Source of the DNA: Lamellibrachia satsuma
Lineage: Eukaryota; Annelida; Polychaeta; Sabellida; Siboglinidae
Direction: 5' to 3'
Length of the DNA stretch: 64,000 nucleotides
Assembly (NCBI GenBank): GCA_033239005.1
Contig: BSQZ01000030.1
Coordinates: 1,140,001-1,204,000, forward strand
In this document: in pieces, positions 38,047-50,176 of the stretch
How the letters are laid out: every line of letters begins with the position of its first letter
How positions within the stretch are numbered: position 1 is the stretch's first letter
Translations under genes and position numbers: made by a program
The notes under the pieces: generated by a model
Databases searched by the model: none
What the model was told of the DNA's origin: nothing
Seen by the model: the letters and a program-made list of their open reading frames with translations, nothing else

Positions 38047-38972
38047 ACATGTACTATGTGACTGTCATTACTGCAGATCGACCACCAAACATGTACCATG
38101 TGACTGTCATTACTGTAGATCGACCACCAAACATGTACTATGTGACTGTCATTACTGCAGATCGACCACCAAACATGTACCATGTGACTGTCATTACTGC
38201 AGATCGACCACCAAACATGTACCATGTGACTGTCATTACTGCAGATCGACCACCAAACATGTACCATGTGACTGTCATTACTGCAGATCGACCACCAAAC
38301 ATGTACCATGTGACTGTCATTACTGCAGATCGACCACCAAACATGTACCATGTGACTGTCATTACTGCAGATCGACCACCAAACATGTACCATGTGACTG
38401 TCATTACTGCAGATCGACCCAAACATGTACCATGTGACTGTCATTACTGCAGATCGACCACCAAACATGTACCATGTGACTGTCATTACTGCAGATCGAC
38501 CACAAACATGTACCATGTGACTGTCATTACTGCAGATCGACCACCAAACATGTACCATGTGACTGTCATTACTGCAGATGACCACCAAACATGTACCATG
38601 TGACTGTCATTACTGCAGATCGACCACCAAACATGTACCATGTGACTGTCATTACTGCAGATCGACCACCAAACATGTACCATGTGACTGTCATTACTGC
38701 AGATCGACCACCAAACATGTACCATGTGACTGTCATTACTGCAGATCGACCACCAAACATGTACCATGTGACTGTCATTACTGCAGATCGACCACCAAAA
38801 CATGTACCATGTGACTGTCATTACTGCAGATCGACCACCAAACATGTACCATGTGACTGTCATTACTGCAGATCGACCACCAAACATGTACCATGTGACT
38901 GTCATTACTGCAGATCGACCACCAAACATGTACCATGTGACTGTCATTACTGCAGATCGACCACCAAACATG
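38047..38972. repeat. 42-bp minisatellite, about 22 copies
   Basis: The core is TGACTGTCATTACTGCAGAT, then CGACCACCAAACATGTACCATG. The 42-bp period is a multiple of three, so several frames on both strands stay open for up to about 190 codons. A few single-base or 3-base indels (near 38420, 38505, 38578 and 38799) break the register. Judged non-coding. Confidence 0.97.
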
Positions 38973-39354
38973 TTTCTCACTCCAAGTTTGGCAACAGTAT
39001 CATTGGATTTATTCAAATAAATGTAACTGTTTTTAGTAGTTCCATTACGTTAAGTTTTGTGAACTTTGAATCTGATCGTAGCTCTTTGAAGTGAGTTGTT
39101 TATCTCAAGTACATTTATGTTTGAGGAGGCGTTTATATCAGTATTAGATAACCTCTCTGTTATTGTATCCTTGTTGCTTCTACTTTATCAGACACACTAA
39201 CCTTTAAAACCTTGTTTTAAATGTCTTACTAAACAATCGCGTGACGTCAACACAGAGCTGGAGACATCACTTTGATGACTTGTTGAATGGTGACATAATG
39301 AAAAATCACAACACGACCTTTCACAGGCTTCGGTGACTTATTAGAAACAGGTTA

Positions 39355-39430
39355 GCGTGTGTGACTGCCATGGTCGTGGGGGGTTCTTGGGATCTGTGAC
39401 TGCTATGGGGGTGGGGGGTTCTTGGGATCT
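39355..39430. repeat. 35-bp direct repeat, 2 copies
   Basis: The core is GGGGGGTTCTTGGGATCTGT with GTGACTGCCATGG/GTGACTGCTATGG. Confidence 0.85.
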
Positions 39431-40257
39431 GTATTGGTGCAGATTGATGATGCATATGTAGTGTCTTGTGTAGGATACCATGGTTCCAAGAAACAGTTTG
39501 TGTCAATGTGTGTTTCAAATCTGGAGTTTTGTACCTGATGCTTGGAATTTGCCCTGTCCTTTATTTATGATTACAGTGATATAATGTTGGAACCATCTGA
39601 GTCTTGATACAAACTTGCTGCAGGTCTCACATGCTGTTGTCACAGGATTTTCCATCTAATCCATAGAAATAAGAAGATTGTGTTTATATAATAGATCTAT
39701 ATTTGTGTAGTTTGAATTTTTACAAATTAGTGAAACTGCTTTATTTTTTATTGACTTTTATTAAAAAAAACTGAACATTAGGAATATAGTTGTACTTTTT
39801 TGAATACCTCGTGGAGAATATCCTTGATGAGTTTTCGGGAGCATATTTTCAGTTGCTCCATCATTTCTGCCGGTGGTGGTCTGATGTGATGGAAACAAAA
39901 GAAATAGAAGACAGTTACTGCAGTGCCTAGATCGGTGTTGACACGTATCAGCATGGCTCATTATATCTGTGTGTTCTCTGTCCGGTGCATTGTGTTGATA
40001 GCTGATTATTAGAACTTGTGGTATCGTGCGCCTGGCTACGATATTGATATTGTGCAGGATATCTTGTGTCACCTTTTAAAATGTCACAGTGATGTTTCCT
40101 GCATTCTCTGATGTCAGGCATTAGCTCTCCCACAATTTATATTGGCTAATCACTTATGGCATCAGCACAGAACACAGAGTTAATGGGAATGAATACATTG
40201 CCATGTCGTTGTCAGTTCATTGTGATAGTCTTGACAAGTAAACAGTGATGTGCATGA

Positions 40258-40577
40258 TCCGATGATGGGAGAGTCATCATGAGATAATAGTTTCAGTAGT
40301 GATGATGGGAGAGTCATGAGATAATAGTTTCAGTAGTGATGATGGGAAAGTCATCATAAGATAATAGTTTCAGTAGTGATGATGGGAGAGTCATCATAAG
40401 ATAATAGTTTCAGTAGTGATGATGGGAGAGTCATCATGAGATAATAGTTTCAGTAGTGATGATGGGAGAGTCTTCATGAGATAATAGTTTCAGTAGTGAT
40501 GATGGGAGAGTCACCATGAGAATTGTTTCAGTAGTGATGATGGGAGAGTCACCATAAGAATTGTTTCAGTAGTGATT
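40258..40577. repeat. 40-bp minisatellite, about 8 copies
   Basis: Each unit contains GATGATGGGAGAGTCATCAT, then GAGATAATAGTTTCAGTAGT. The last two units lose the GATAATA stretch. Confidence 0.95.
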
Positions 40578-41237
40578 GGAAATAATTTCAGAGATTTCGC
40601 CTGCATGTGCGAAGTACAGAGCCCTAGTTTGGGTGTATTTTATGTGCACTGTCAATATAGCACATCAAAATGTAACATAACATGTTATATTTTAAGCAAA
40701 TATTTGATCACAATGAATAAAAACCTTCAGAATGTGCAAACATTTTAGTGGGTGTAATATTTAGTTTTGTGGATAGCCGGTCCAGTGGTCCATAGAACAA
40801 CACTGCAGGGTTGTAGGTGTTTCGATCAGAAAGGTTATTGCATTTGAATCCACGGCACCAATGCTGAAAAAACACGTGTTATTTAACTTGATTGTGTCCA
40901 CGAAGAAACTATCTATGCAGTTGGCAGTGTGTCACGTGATGCCCATCATGTCCGATTTCTGCTAAGTGACGACGACTAAACCTTTCGCATCCGATGCTTT
41001 AGAAGCATTGCACTTGCACCAGTGGTGATGGTGCGCACTTAACACTGTCATGTTCTGAGTGCTGCGGGTTCTATGTCTGTTCTATAGCTCTAGGTCCTAT
41101 AATGCAGCTTTCTCTCAGATTACTTGATTTGTTGGTAAGCTAGTTGATGAACAGCTCATTTAACTACATTTACTCAGCTGCAATCAACACTTAGTGGGAA
41201 TATTAAGGTCTGCTTAAGGGTTACTTAGAATGATTAA

Positions 41238-41591
<354 letters not shown>

Positions 41592-41709
41592 TAACTGTGA
41601 CTTTTCACAGCATTACTTACAGTGAATGTCTGAAGAAATAAACTTGTTAGAGATTTTAAAATCTGGATATAGGTTTGTGATTTTAAAAATTGCTGATGAG
41701 TGTGTTGTC

Positions 41710-41998
41710 TAGTAACTCTTCATGGGTTGTGCGTGTGCGTGCATGCGTGCAAAGCCATGCATGCATGTGTGCATGCATGAGTGTCACACCGATACAGTGT
41801 GGTGTCTAGTAGCTCTTCATGGGTTATGTGTGTGCGCGCGTGCATGCAATACCATGCGTGCATGTGTGCATGCATGAGTGTCACACCGATACAGTGTGGT
41901 GTCTAGTAGCTCTTCATGGGTTATGTGTGTGCGTGCGTGCATGCAATGCCATGTGTGCATGCATGAGTGTCACACATAGAGTGGTGTTTAGTAACTCT
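41710..41998. repeat. About 100-bp tandem repeat, 3 copies
   Basis: Units contain TAACTCTTCATGGGTT or TAGCTCTTCATGGGTTATG, GTGCATGCAATGCCATG and GTGTCACACCGATACAGTG. Alternating GTGC/GCATGC stretches make them purine-pyrimidine alternating. Confidence 0.85.
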
Positions 41999-42054
41999 GA
42001 TGGGTTGTTTGTGTGCTTGTACATGTGTGCGTGAATGCATGCATGCATCTCTAG

Positions 42055-43415
<1,361 letters not shown>

Positions 43416-43600
43416 ATCAACGTGCCAACAAACCTGGAAGGAAGTGAACTGATGGCGGAGAAGGTGGATCGGAGAGAGTTCATTGACCTGCTCAAGCGCA
43501 TGTTGACTCTTGACCAGGAGCGCCGCATCACCCCAGGGGAGGCGCTCAACCACCCGTTCATCTCCCTTTCCCACCTTGTTGACTATGCACACTGTAGCAC
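43416..43600 (+). CDS. Hipk: HIPK exon 4: end of the kinase domain
   Basis: Residues 453-513 plus two bases. [20 protein letters not shown], then [20 protein letters not shown] and [13 protein letters not shown] cover the last helices of the kinase fold, with the CMGC-typical LLKRML..D..RITP..ALNHPF signature. The domain ends around residue 500. The donor is a strong GTAAGT at 43601. The split ACT codon is completed by exon 5. Confidence 0.95.
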
Positions 43601-44505
43601 GTAAGTGACGTCTCACACCTTGCACAGCCTCAGGTCTCATATCAGCCTCATGAAACCATCTTAATAAAAAGACAATTTCTATAGCGCCTAAAAATTTGGT
43701 AACCCGAGCTGAGAGGACATCAAAATGAAACAGTTATGTAATCTCAAATAGTAAATGTTTCCAGCTGACCTAACGCCAATCGAATGAATGCCACAATGTT
43801 GTTGCAGCAATTGAACTACATATTTGTGAATTATTCACACTTAGATATTATCTGAACCATGTAAACAACGCCTGTACGCACTTGTGTAAGCTGGGTTTAT
43901 TAAGTACTAGTTCACCCCCTCAGTGCACTAATAGTCAAGAATCAGCCAGAAGTGATCAGTCCAGGTCAGTCCATGTCAGAATGCTGGTCATGACTAATCT
44001 GTAGTAGTCTGTCTTTCCTCCTTTTTCATTACATTTATTACTGTCCTTAATTAGTATGACTGTGAACTGTGTGTTGTAAATATGACCTGTGTGTACTGTA
44101 ATCATGACCTATTTAAATTGACCTCTCTGTACTTACTGTGACTGTGGCCTGTATTTAGATTATGACTCATCTGTCTATGTATGCAAATATAATTGCCATA
44201 TCAGCATGAAAAATGTGTAGGCAATAATCTTGACAACTGTTATCTAAAATGGCCATTATCTATAAATAGCATATAAGGAAATAATGATTCTACTGATTTA
44301 GTTTGGACCCTGGTTTGACTTGTATCTTCTTTACCTAATTCCAGAAATACATTTTTATTTATTCTGAAAACAGCTGTTATGTAGAATGAATAATGACTAA
44401 ACAAGGTGTAATGAAATTGTGACCTGTATGTCGTGACTGTATGTTGTGACTGTCACCTGTATGTCGTGACTGTTACCTCACTCACCTGTGTGTTTATCCT
44501 CGCAG
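43601..44505 (+). other. Hipk: HIPK intron 4
   Basis: GTAAGT to TTTATCCTCGCAG. It contains a TATAGCGCC-family interspersed repeat (43660-43735) and a short degenerate tandem of CCTGTATGTCGTGACTGT near 44420-44476. The rest is AT-rich, with nothing recognised. Confidence 0.9.
43660..43735 (+). repeat. Interspersed repeat, TATAGCGCC family, copy 2
   Basis: TTAATAAAAAGACAATTTC, TATAGCGCCTAAAAATTTGG, CCCGAGCTGAGAGGACATC and AAAATG run in order. The same order is seen at 47222-47292 (AATAATAAG .. GGGCCTAAATCTTTGG .. CCCAGCTCAGAAACGCATC). Confidence 0.6.
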
Positions 44506-44671
44506 TGTCAAGCAGAGCGTGCAGGCGATGGAGATCTGCCGGCGACCCAACCTGACCGTCTACGATGGTCTGAATCGGCCGAGTGCGGGACTGATGGCGA
44601 GCTACCTGCCTTCCACCTCGGCCAACATCACTTTCACCTTCAACAACCACATCAACTCCCTCACTAACCAG
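44506..44671 (+). CDS. Hipk: HIPK exon 5: start of the homeodomain-interaction region
   Basis: Residues 514 (split) to 569. VKQSVQAMEICRRPNLTVYD then LPSTSANITFTFNNHINSLT aligns with vertebrate HIPK VKSCFQNMEICKRR..MYD and [21 protein letters not shown], the segment just after the kinase. The acceptor is TCCTCGCAG|T; the donor is CAG|GTCAGT. Phase is consistent (1 + 55 codons). Confidence 0.95.
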
Positions 44672-45103
44672 GTCAGTGCTATCGCATGACATTGATGTTG
44701 ATGTTTAAATGTAGTGCATGAACAGTTTAAGTAATATTGCAGTCGGTTTAATAAAAGTGTGCATACTTTTGTTAAAATCATCGAAAGAATTTACGTTGAT
44801 TGTTAACTAGGGCTGGGCCAGTTTTGTTGAATTATTACCGGATCTGGTCAAAAATAATTTACTAGTTTGTCTGGTGATTTCAACAAAACTAAATAAAACC
44901 TATCTACAAACGAGTCAGTGTGTCGTCATGGATACTAGGCAGGTTTGTTTTTGCGAAATGATTCTTAAATGAGACAAGCAAAAAATGTAATTGATGAGGG
45001 ACCTTTAACTATTGAACATCGATGTACACTCCCTTAAATGTTGCCACATTGTAGCCAGACAAGTGGTTTGTTTGTTGTGGTCTGACCTCGCCTGTTGTTG
45101 TAG
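44672..45103 (+). other. Hipk: HIPK intron 5
   Basis: GTCAGT to GTTGTTGTAG. Roughly half of it is the interspersed repeat at 44815-45020. Confidence 0.9.
44815..45020. repeat. Interspersed repeat, uninterrupted copy
   Basis: Homologous to 18460-18543 joined to 19672-19820. It begins near GGGCTGGGCCAGTTTTG and ends near GAGGGACCTTTAACTATTG. It acts as the empty-site reference for the insertion at 18544-19671. Confidence 0.7.
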
Positions 45104-45305
45104 ATGTCGTCCCAGCTGTTGGCATCGAATGCGAACGCGCAGCCGTCAGCAGAGCTACAGTACATGCAGCAGCCCCTGCAGGCAGGCACATACATCCAGT
45201 ACCAGCCGGCCAGCCACCTCTCACAGCCGCTGCAGCCGCAACACGCCAGTGTACCACAGTTTGGGGCACTGCCTGGTGCTGCTGACTCCTTCCCTCAGTC
45301 TCTGT
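45104..45305 (+). CDS. Hipk: HIPK exon 6: Q/P-rich linker
   Basis: Residues 570-636 plus one base. MSSQLLASNANAQPSAELQY, then QQPLQAGTYIQYQP and SHLSQPLQPQ: glutamine- and proline-rich, low complexity, little alignment to vertebrates. Supported as an exon by phase (joins phase 0 to phase 1), acceptor TTGTTGTAG and donor CTGT|GTAAGT, and by keeping the whole-gene frame. If the donor is skipped, the frame stops at TAG 45350-45352. Confidence 0.85.
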
Positions 45306-46060
45306 GTAAGTCTCAACACTTGGGTGTTATAGATACCTCCCCTCAGGTGTAGTGTAAGTCTCAACACTGGCTGTTATAGACACCTCCCCTCAGGTGTAGT
45401 GTAAGTCTCAACACCTCGGTTGTTAGACACCTCCACTCAGGTGTAGTGTAAGTCTCAACACCTGGCTGTTATAGATACCTCCCCTCAGGTGTAGTGTAAA
45501 TCTCAACACCTGGCTGTTATAGACACCTCCCCTCAGGTGTAGTGTAAGTCTCAACACCTCGGCTGTTAGACACCTCCACTCAGGTGTAGTGTAAATCTCA
45601 ACACCTGGCTGTTATAGACACCTCCCCTTAGGTGTTATAGACACCTCCCCTCAGGTGTAGTGTAAGTCTCAACACCTGGCTGTTATAGACACCTCCCCTC
45701 AGGTGTAGTGTAAGTCAACACCCGGCTGTTAGATGCCTCCCCTCAGGGGTAGTATAAGTGTCAACACTCGGCACTTATAGACACCTCCCCTCAGGTATAG
45801 TGTAAGTCTCACTACCCGGCTATTAGACACTTCCCCTCGGGTGTAGTGTAAGTCTCACTACCCGGCTATTAGACACTTCCCCTCGGGTGTAGTGTAAGTC
45901 TCACTACCCGGCTATTAGACACCTCCCCTCGGGTGTAGTGTAAGTCTCACTACCCGGCTATTAGACACTTACCCTCGGGTGTAGTGTAAGTCTCACTACC
46001 CGGCTATTAGACACTTCCCCTCGGGTGTAGTGTAAGTCTCAACACGTGGCTGTTAGACAC
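45306..46060. repeat. 46-50-bp minisatellite that reiterates the exon 6 donor
   Basis: The units start GTAAGTCTCAACACCTGGCT and continue TAGACACCTCCCCTCAGG, then TGTAGT. The first unit begins exactly at the real exon 6 donor. Exact GTAAGT words occur at about 45306, 45354, 45401, 45448, 45544, 45662, 45710, 45802, 45848, 45894, 45940, 45986 and 46032; a few units carry GTAAAT instead. In the right half the units drift to CTCACTACCCGGCTATTAG. Confidence 0.95.
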
Positions 46061-46439
46061 CTCCCCTGATCTCATGATCAGAACACCTGAACCAGCAATA
46101 TTTACACTGTGTAGTGCGAAACGGTGTAACCAAATAAAGACATTTCATTCCTGCAGCTGGTTTCACTAGCAAGTGTCACAAGTTAGAAACACTGGAAATT
46201 CCTCTAACTAAATATTAACAAATGCATCCTGGTCAATGACGCTGTCATCAACCGGATGACGGACCGTCTTTTAAACTAGGTCAACTACAGAGTAAAAGTA
46301 ATTTTGTGCAATACAATTAAACATACTGTTTCACTGTCCGATAGCAACATGGCTGATACGTGACAACTTTAAGCTAAAGGGTTAACCTGGCTATTGTCAG
46401 CTCATTCCTTTTGTAATTTTAAGTGTTCGCAGCTGATTA

Positions 46440-47215
46440 TTGCAAATTCGTCCCGTCAGTCACTGTGTGTTATATTTGACCACTGGTCACACATTCCATT
46501 AGTCACTGTGTTATATTGGACCACTGGTCACACATTCCATTAGTCACTGTGTTATATTGGACCACTGGTCACACATTCCATTAGTCACTGTGTTATATTG
46601 GACCACTGGTCACGCATTCCATTAGTCACTGTGTTATATTTGACCACTGGTCACACATTCCATTAGTCACTGTGTTATATTTGACCACTGGTCACACATT
46701 CCATTAGTCACTGTTATATTCGACCACTGGTCACACATTCCATTAGTCACTGTGTTACATCCGACCACTGGTCACACATTCCATTAGTCACTGTGTTACA
46801 TTCGACCACTGGTCACACATTCCATTAGTCACTGTGTTATATTGGACCACTGGTCACACATTCCATTAGTCACTGAGTTGTATTGGACCACTGGTCACAC
46901 ATTCCATTAGTCACTGTGTTATATTGGACCACTGGTCACACATTCCATTAGTCACTGTTATATTGGACCACTGGTCACACATTCCATTAGTCACTGTGTT
47001 ATATTGGACCACTGGTCACACATTCCATTAGTCACTGTGTTACATTCGACCACTGGTCACATAATCCAGTAGTCACTGTGTGTTACATCCGACCACTGGT
47101 CACACATTCCATTAGCCACTGTGTGTTGCATCTGACCACTGGTCACACATTCCATTAGTCACTGTGTGTTACATCTGACTACTGACCACTGGTCACTCAT
47201 TCCATTAGTCACTGT
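46440..47215. repeat. About 41-bp minisatellite, about 18 copies
   Basis: Each unit contains GACCACTGGTCACACATTCC, then ATTAGTCACTGTGTTATATT, with GTGTG and ACATCC/ACATTC variants on the right. GACCACTGGTC is a near-palindrome (GACCA-CTGGTC), giving hairpin potential in each unit. Confidence 0.95.
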
Positions 47216-47221
47216 TAATTT

Positions 47222-47292
47222 TGATAATAATAAGAAAAAACGTCTTTTGGGCCTAAATCTTTGGCCACCCAGCTCAGAAACGCATCAAAACA
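47222..47292 (+). repeat. Interspersed repeat, TATAGCGCC family, copy 3
   Basis: GATAATAATAAGAAAAAACG, GGGCCTAAATCTTTGGCCAC and CCAGCTCAGAAACGCATCAA run in order; this copy has lost the TATAGCGCC word itself. Compare 43660-43735. Confidence 0.55.
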
Positions 47293-47390
47293 AAAAGGTT
47301 AGGGGATTTTTAAATCGGTATGCAATATTAAAATTGCGAACAGAGGGATGAATTTGCTAGGAGCATAGGAGGGCAAACAAGGTTACATAG

Positions 47391-47530
47391 ATAAGTCTTC
47401 AGGTGATGCCAACGTTGTATTGTGTTTTCTACTGACCTAACATTACGGCACTAAGGAAAGAAGGCACAGTTAAAAAGATAAGTCTTCAGGTGATGCCAAC
47501 ATTGTATTATATTTCCTACTGACCTAACAC
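47391..47530. repeat. Diverged direct repeat, 2 copies
   Basis: Two copies of GATAAGTCTTCAGGTGATGC, then CAACGTTGTATT or CAACATTGTATT, then CTACTGACCTAACA, about 90 bp apart. Confidence 0.8.
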
Positions 47531-47619
47531 TAGCTGGGACTGAATTGAAAGTAAGCTGTCTCACAGCCACTTGTGCCACTGTAAGAAAGAACTGTTGTCT
47601 TAATTAGTTGTGTTCTTTA

Positions 47620-47685
47620 TTGCTGTGCCTGTCTCACACTTGTCTTGTATTGCTGTGCCTGTCTCACACTTGTCTTGTATTGCAG
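47620..47685. repeat. 30-bp duplication of the exon 7 acceptor tract
   Basis: TTGCTGTGCCTGTCTCACAC, then TTGTCTTGTA, occurs at 47620 and 47650; the third start at 47680 reads TTGCAG and is the real acceptor. The two upstream copies have CTG where the acceptor has CAG. Confidence 0.9.
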
Positions 47686-47795
47686 GGCTGACTGCAGGAC
47701 CAAAGCCTCCGTACTCACTGCGGGTGGAGAACGCTATTCCACTGGTCACCCAGCCCCCACAGACGCTGCAGATACAGCCTCAGATCATAGCACCG
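47686..47795 (+). CDS. Hipk: HIPK exon 7: conserved RVENAIP segment
   Basis: Residues 637 (split) to 673. GPKPPYSLRVENAIPLVTQ then PQTLQIQPQIIAP matches vertebrate HIPK GYSVRMENAVPIVTQAP..QPLQIQP, a clear anchor in the interaction region. The acceptor is TATTGCAG|G; the donor is CACCG|GTAGGC. The donor word is the first of a 33-bp array of the same word, so the precise 3' end could vary by multiples of 11 codons. Confidence 0.92.
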
Positions 47796-48750
47796 GTAGG
47801 CACTGTAACAGGTTGTAACATAGCACCGGTAGGCACTGTAACAGGTTGTAACACAGTGCAGGTATGCACTGTAACAGGTTGTAACACAGCACCGGTAGGC
47901 ACTGTAACAGGTTGTAACACAGCACCGGTAGGCACTGTAACAGGTTGTAACACAGCACCAGTAGGTACTGTAACAGGTTGTAACACAGCACCAGTAGGCA
48001 CTGTAACAGGTTGTAACACAGCACCAGTAGGCACTGTAACAGGTTGTAACACAGTACTGGTAGGCACTGACACAGGTTGTAACACAGCACCAGTAGGCAC
48101 TGTAACAGGTTGTAACACAGCACAGATAGGCACTGTAACATGTTGTAACACAGCACCGGTAGGCACTGTAACAGGTTGTAACACAGTGCAGGTATGCATT
48201 GTAACAGGTTGTAACACAGCACATAGTCACTGTAACATGTTGTAACACAGCACAGATAGGACTGTAACAGGTTGTAACAGCACATATAGGCACTGTAACA
48301 GGTTGTAACACAGCACAGATAGGCACGGGAACATGTTATAACACAGCACAGATATGCACTGTAACAGGTTGTAACACACCACAGATAGCCACTGGAACAG
48401 GTTATAACACAGTACAGATAGGTACTGGAACAGGTTATAACACAGTACTTATAGACACTGTAACAGGTTGTAACACAGCAATTATAGGCACAGTAACAAG
48501 TTGTAACACATCACAGATAGGCACTGTAACAGGTTGTAACACAGCACAAATAGCCACTGTAACAGGTTGTAACACATCACAAATATTCACTGTAACGGGT
48601 TGTAACACAGCACTTAGAGGCACTGTAACATGTTGCAACACAGCACTTATATGCACTGTAACATGTGTAACACAGTACAGATAGCCACTGTAACTGGTTG
48701 TAACACAGTACAGATTGGCACTGTAACAAGTTGTAACATGCACTGTAATT
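47789..48750. repeat. 33-bp minisatellite that reiterates the exon 7 end and donor
   Basis: The unit is AGCACCGGTAGGCACTGTAA, then CAGGTTGTAAC with A. The first unit overlaps the last seven bases of exon 7. GT stays at the register position in 47796, 47829, 47862, 47895, 47928, 47961, 47994, 48027, 48060, 48093, 48159 and 48192 (lost at 48126). The array is regular to about 48245, then decays to about 48750. Confidence 0.95.
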
Positions 48751-49188
48751 AATTGTGTTATATACGCACATATACACGATATACATGACAAAAGTTTACG
48801 TCCGTTTTTCACTTTATGTGCCTTTTTTTCATTAATTAAAGTATTAATGCAGCATTTTGTGTTTGGGAAAATTCCAAAACCTTTATTGTAATACAGCTAG
48901 TGGTAATCAAAGTTCTTAATTTTTTTTGAAATTGTATTTGATCAGTCAACAGCATTATTTAGAATAGAATCTATGTTTGTAGTGTCTGTTTAAATAGCCA
49001 TCACATAGTCAGCCTGCTACCAGTACACAGTTAACGTATGTAGAAAGTTTCATTGCGAAACAGGCGTGTAAAGAATAAACATTTAATAAACACACTAACC
49101 TGTGTAAGTGTCACATAATGTCAACGCTTTCTATTTGTCTACTGTTCGTTTACAAACATAGTTGTCAGTTGTTGTTTTCTGTTTTTAG
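47796..49188 (+). other. Hipk: HIPK intron 7
   Basis: GTAGGC to TGTTTTTAG. The left two thirds is the 33-bp array. 48760-49188 is AT-rich unique sequence. Confidence 0.88.
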
Positions 49189-49260
49189 CAGCAGGTGTCA
49201 GCACCTCAGTTTGTGCCTGTGTCGATGATTGAGCAAAATGGCCGACAGATGTTGATCACG
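49189..49260 (+). CDS. Hipk: HIPK exon 8: short linker exon
   Basis: Residues 674-697: QQVSAPQFVPVSMIEQNGRQ then MLIT, 24 codons in phase 0 on both sides. The acceptor is TTTTTAG|CAGCAG, a triple tandem NAG, so one or both leading glutamines may be spliced away. The donor is ACG|GTACGT. No strong vertebrate match; accepted because signals and phase fit and the whole-gene frame is preserved. Confidence 0.8.
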
Positions 49261-49690
49261 GTACGTGGGACTCTCTAAAACACTCGCCAACTGCTAAAGG
49301 TTGTCCAGTGATATAGAATAGGAAGCACATCCTCAGAATGGTCATAGTTGATATTCACTGTATGCAGTCATGTCTTGTTAATCCGTTCATGATATGCACC
49401 GTATGCAGTCATGTCTTGTTAATCCGTTCATGATATGCACCGTATGCAGTCATGTCTTGTTAATCCGTTCATGATATGCACCGTATGCAGTCATGTCTTG
49501 TTAATCCGTTCTTCGATAATCTATTTTGTTAAGTTTGTGGAAATAATCTTGACACACTGTAAATTACTTAACTTTTTCATGATTCGCTAATCCGTACGCT
49601 TCTTAAATCCAGCCAGAGTCACTGGGAATTAAAGTGTGCGGATAAATGAGACTAGTTCAAATGTGTCACGCAAGAGATATCTTTTTGCAG
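49261..49690 (+). other. Hipk: HIPK intron 8
   Basis: GTACGT to CTTTTTGCAG. It contains a 41-bp tandem repeat (49345-49511), four copies built on GCAGTCATGTCTTGTTAATC and CGTTCATGATATGCACCGTA. The rest is AT-rich. Confidence 0.88.
49345..49511. repeat. 41-bp minisatellite, 4 copies
   Basis: The core is GTATGCAGTCATGTCTTGTT; the first copy is slightly diverged (ATATTCACTGTATG). Confidence 0.95.
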
Positions 49691-49843
49691 AATGCACCAG
49701 TAACATCGTGGCCATCGCAGAGACAGGTGCTAGTGCCGTCATGGCAACAGCTTCCTGGTCTGGCATCACAAGGCATCCCTGAGTCTTGGCGTCGCCCGCT
49801 GGTAATAGATAACCTTGACAGCGCTTCAACCATTATTCCGATG
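49691..49843 (+). CDS. Hipk: HIPK exon 9: WPS..WQQL segment
   Basis: Residues 698-748. TSWPSQRQVLVPSWQQLPGL then STIIPM aligns with vertebrate [26 protein letters not shown]. The acceptor is CTTTTTGCAG|A. I chose the donor ATG|GTACAG at 49844 because it retains STIIPM, which matches ATVIPE. An alternative phase-0 donor GTAATA at 49802 would drop 14 residues (from VIDNLDSA on). Both keep frame. Confidence 0.88.
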
Positions 49844-50176
49844 GTACAGTGGTGTTCCTATAAAGGAATACACTATTACATTAATCTCATCCATATGTAC
49901 CTCGTGGTAGTTAATAATCTTAAAATTAAATTAAATAGAAAACTAATAAAATTTACTATCGTGTAGTTGAAATAAATGTTAAATTATATGCCTTTTTGCA
50001 CTGGTTCTTTTTACGGGCCATCTTTGAGTATCAGTTCTTTTTAATTTAACCTGTTTTTCCACCTCTAAAATGGGGCAAAAATATAAGCAACAGGTATGTT
50101 GCTCACATTATGCAAAATAATGCAAACATACGAGGAGACAAGTGAATGGTGCAAAACTCAATGTTAATATTGACAG
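49844..50176 (+). other. Hipk: HIPK intron 9
   Basis: GTACAG to AATATTGACAG. AT-rich, 333 nt, no repeat recognised. Confidence 0.85.

Larger units (their letters stand above)
45306..47685 (+). other. Hipk: HIPK intron 6
   Basis: GTAAGT to TATTGCAG. It is filled by the donor-bearing array (45306-46060), a 41-bp array (46440-47215), a TATAGCGCC-family repeat, a two-copy AAGTCTTCAGGTGATGCCAA repeat (47391-47530), and a duplicated acceptor tract. 46070-46430 is plain unique sequence. Confidence 0.9.

Noticed and set aside
38013..39094. Long open frames (up to 196 codons, both strands) as repeat-protein genes
   Set aside because: They arise from the 42-bp period in a minisatellite; indels break the frame and there is no start, splice or domain evidence.
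49802..49843. Earlier donor GTAATA for exon 9
   Set aside because: Also in frame, but it would remove STIIPM, which aligns with vertebrate ATVIPE; kept as an alternative only.
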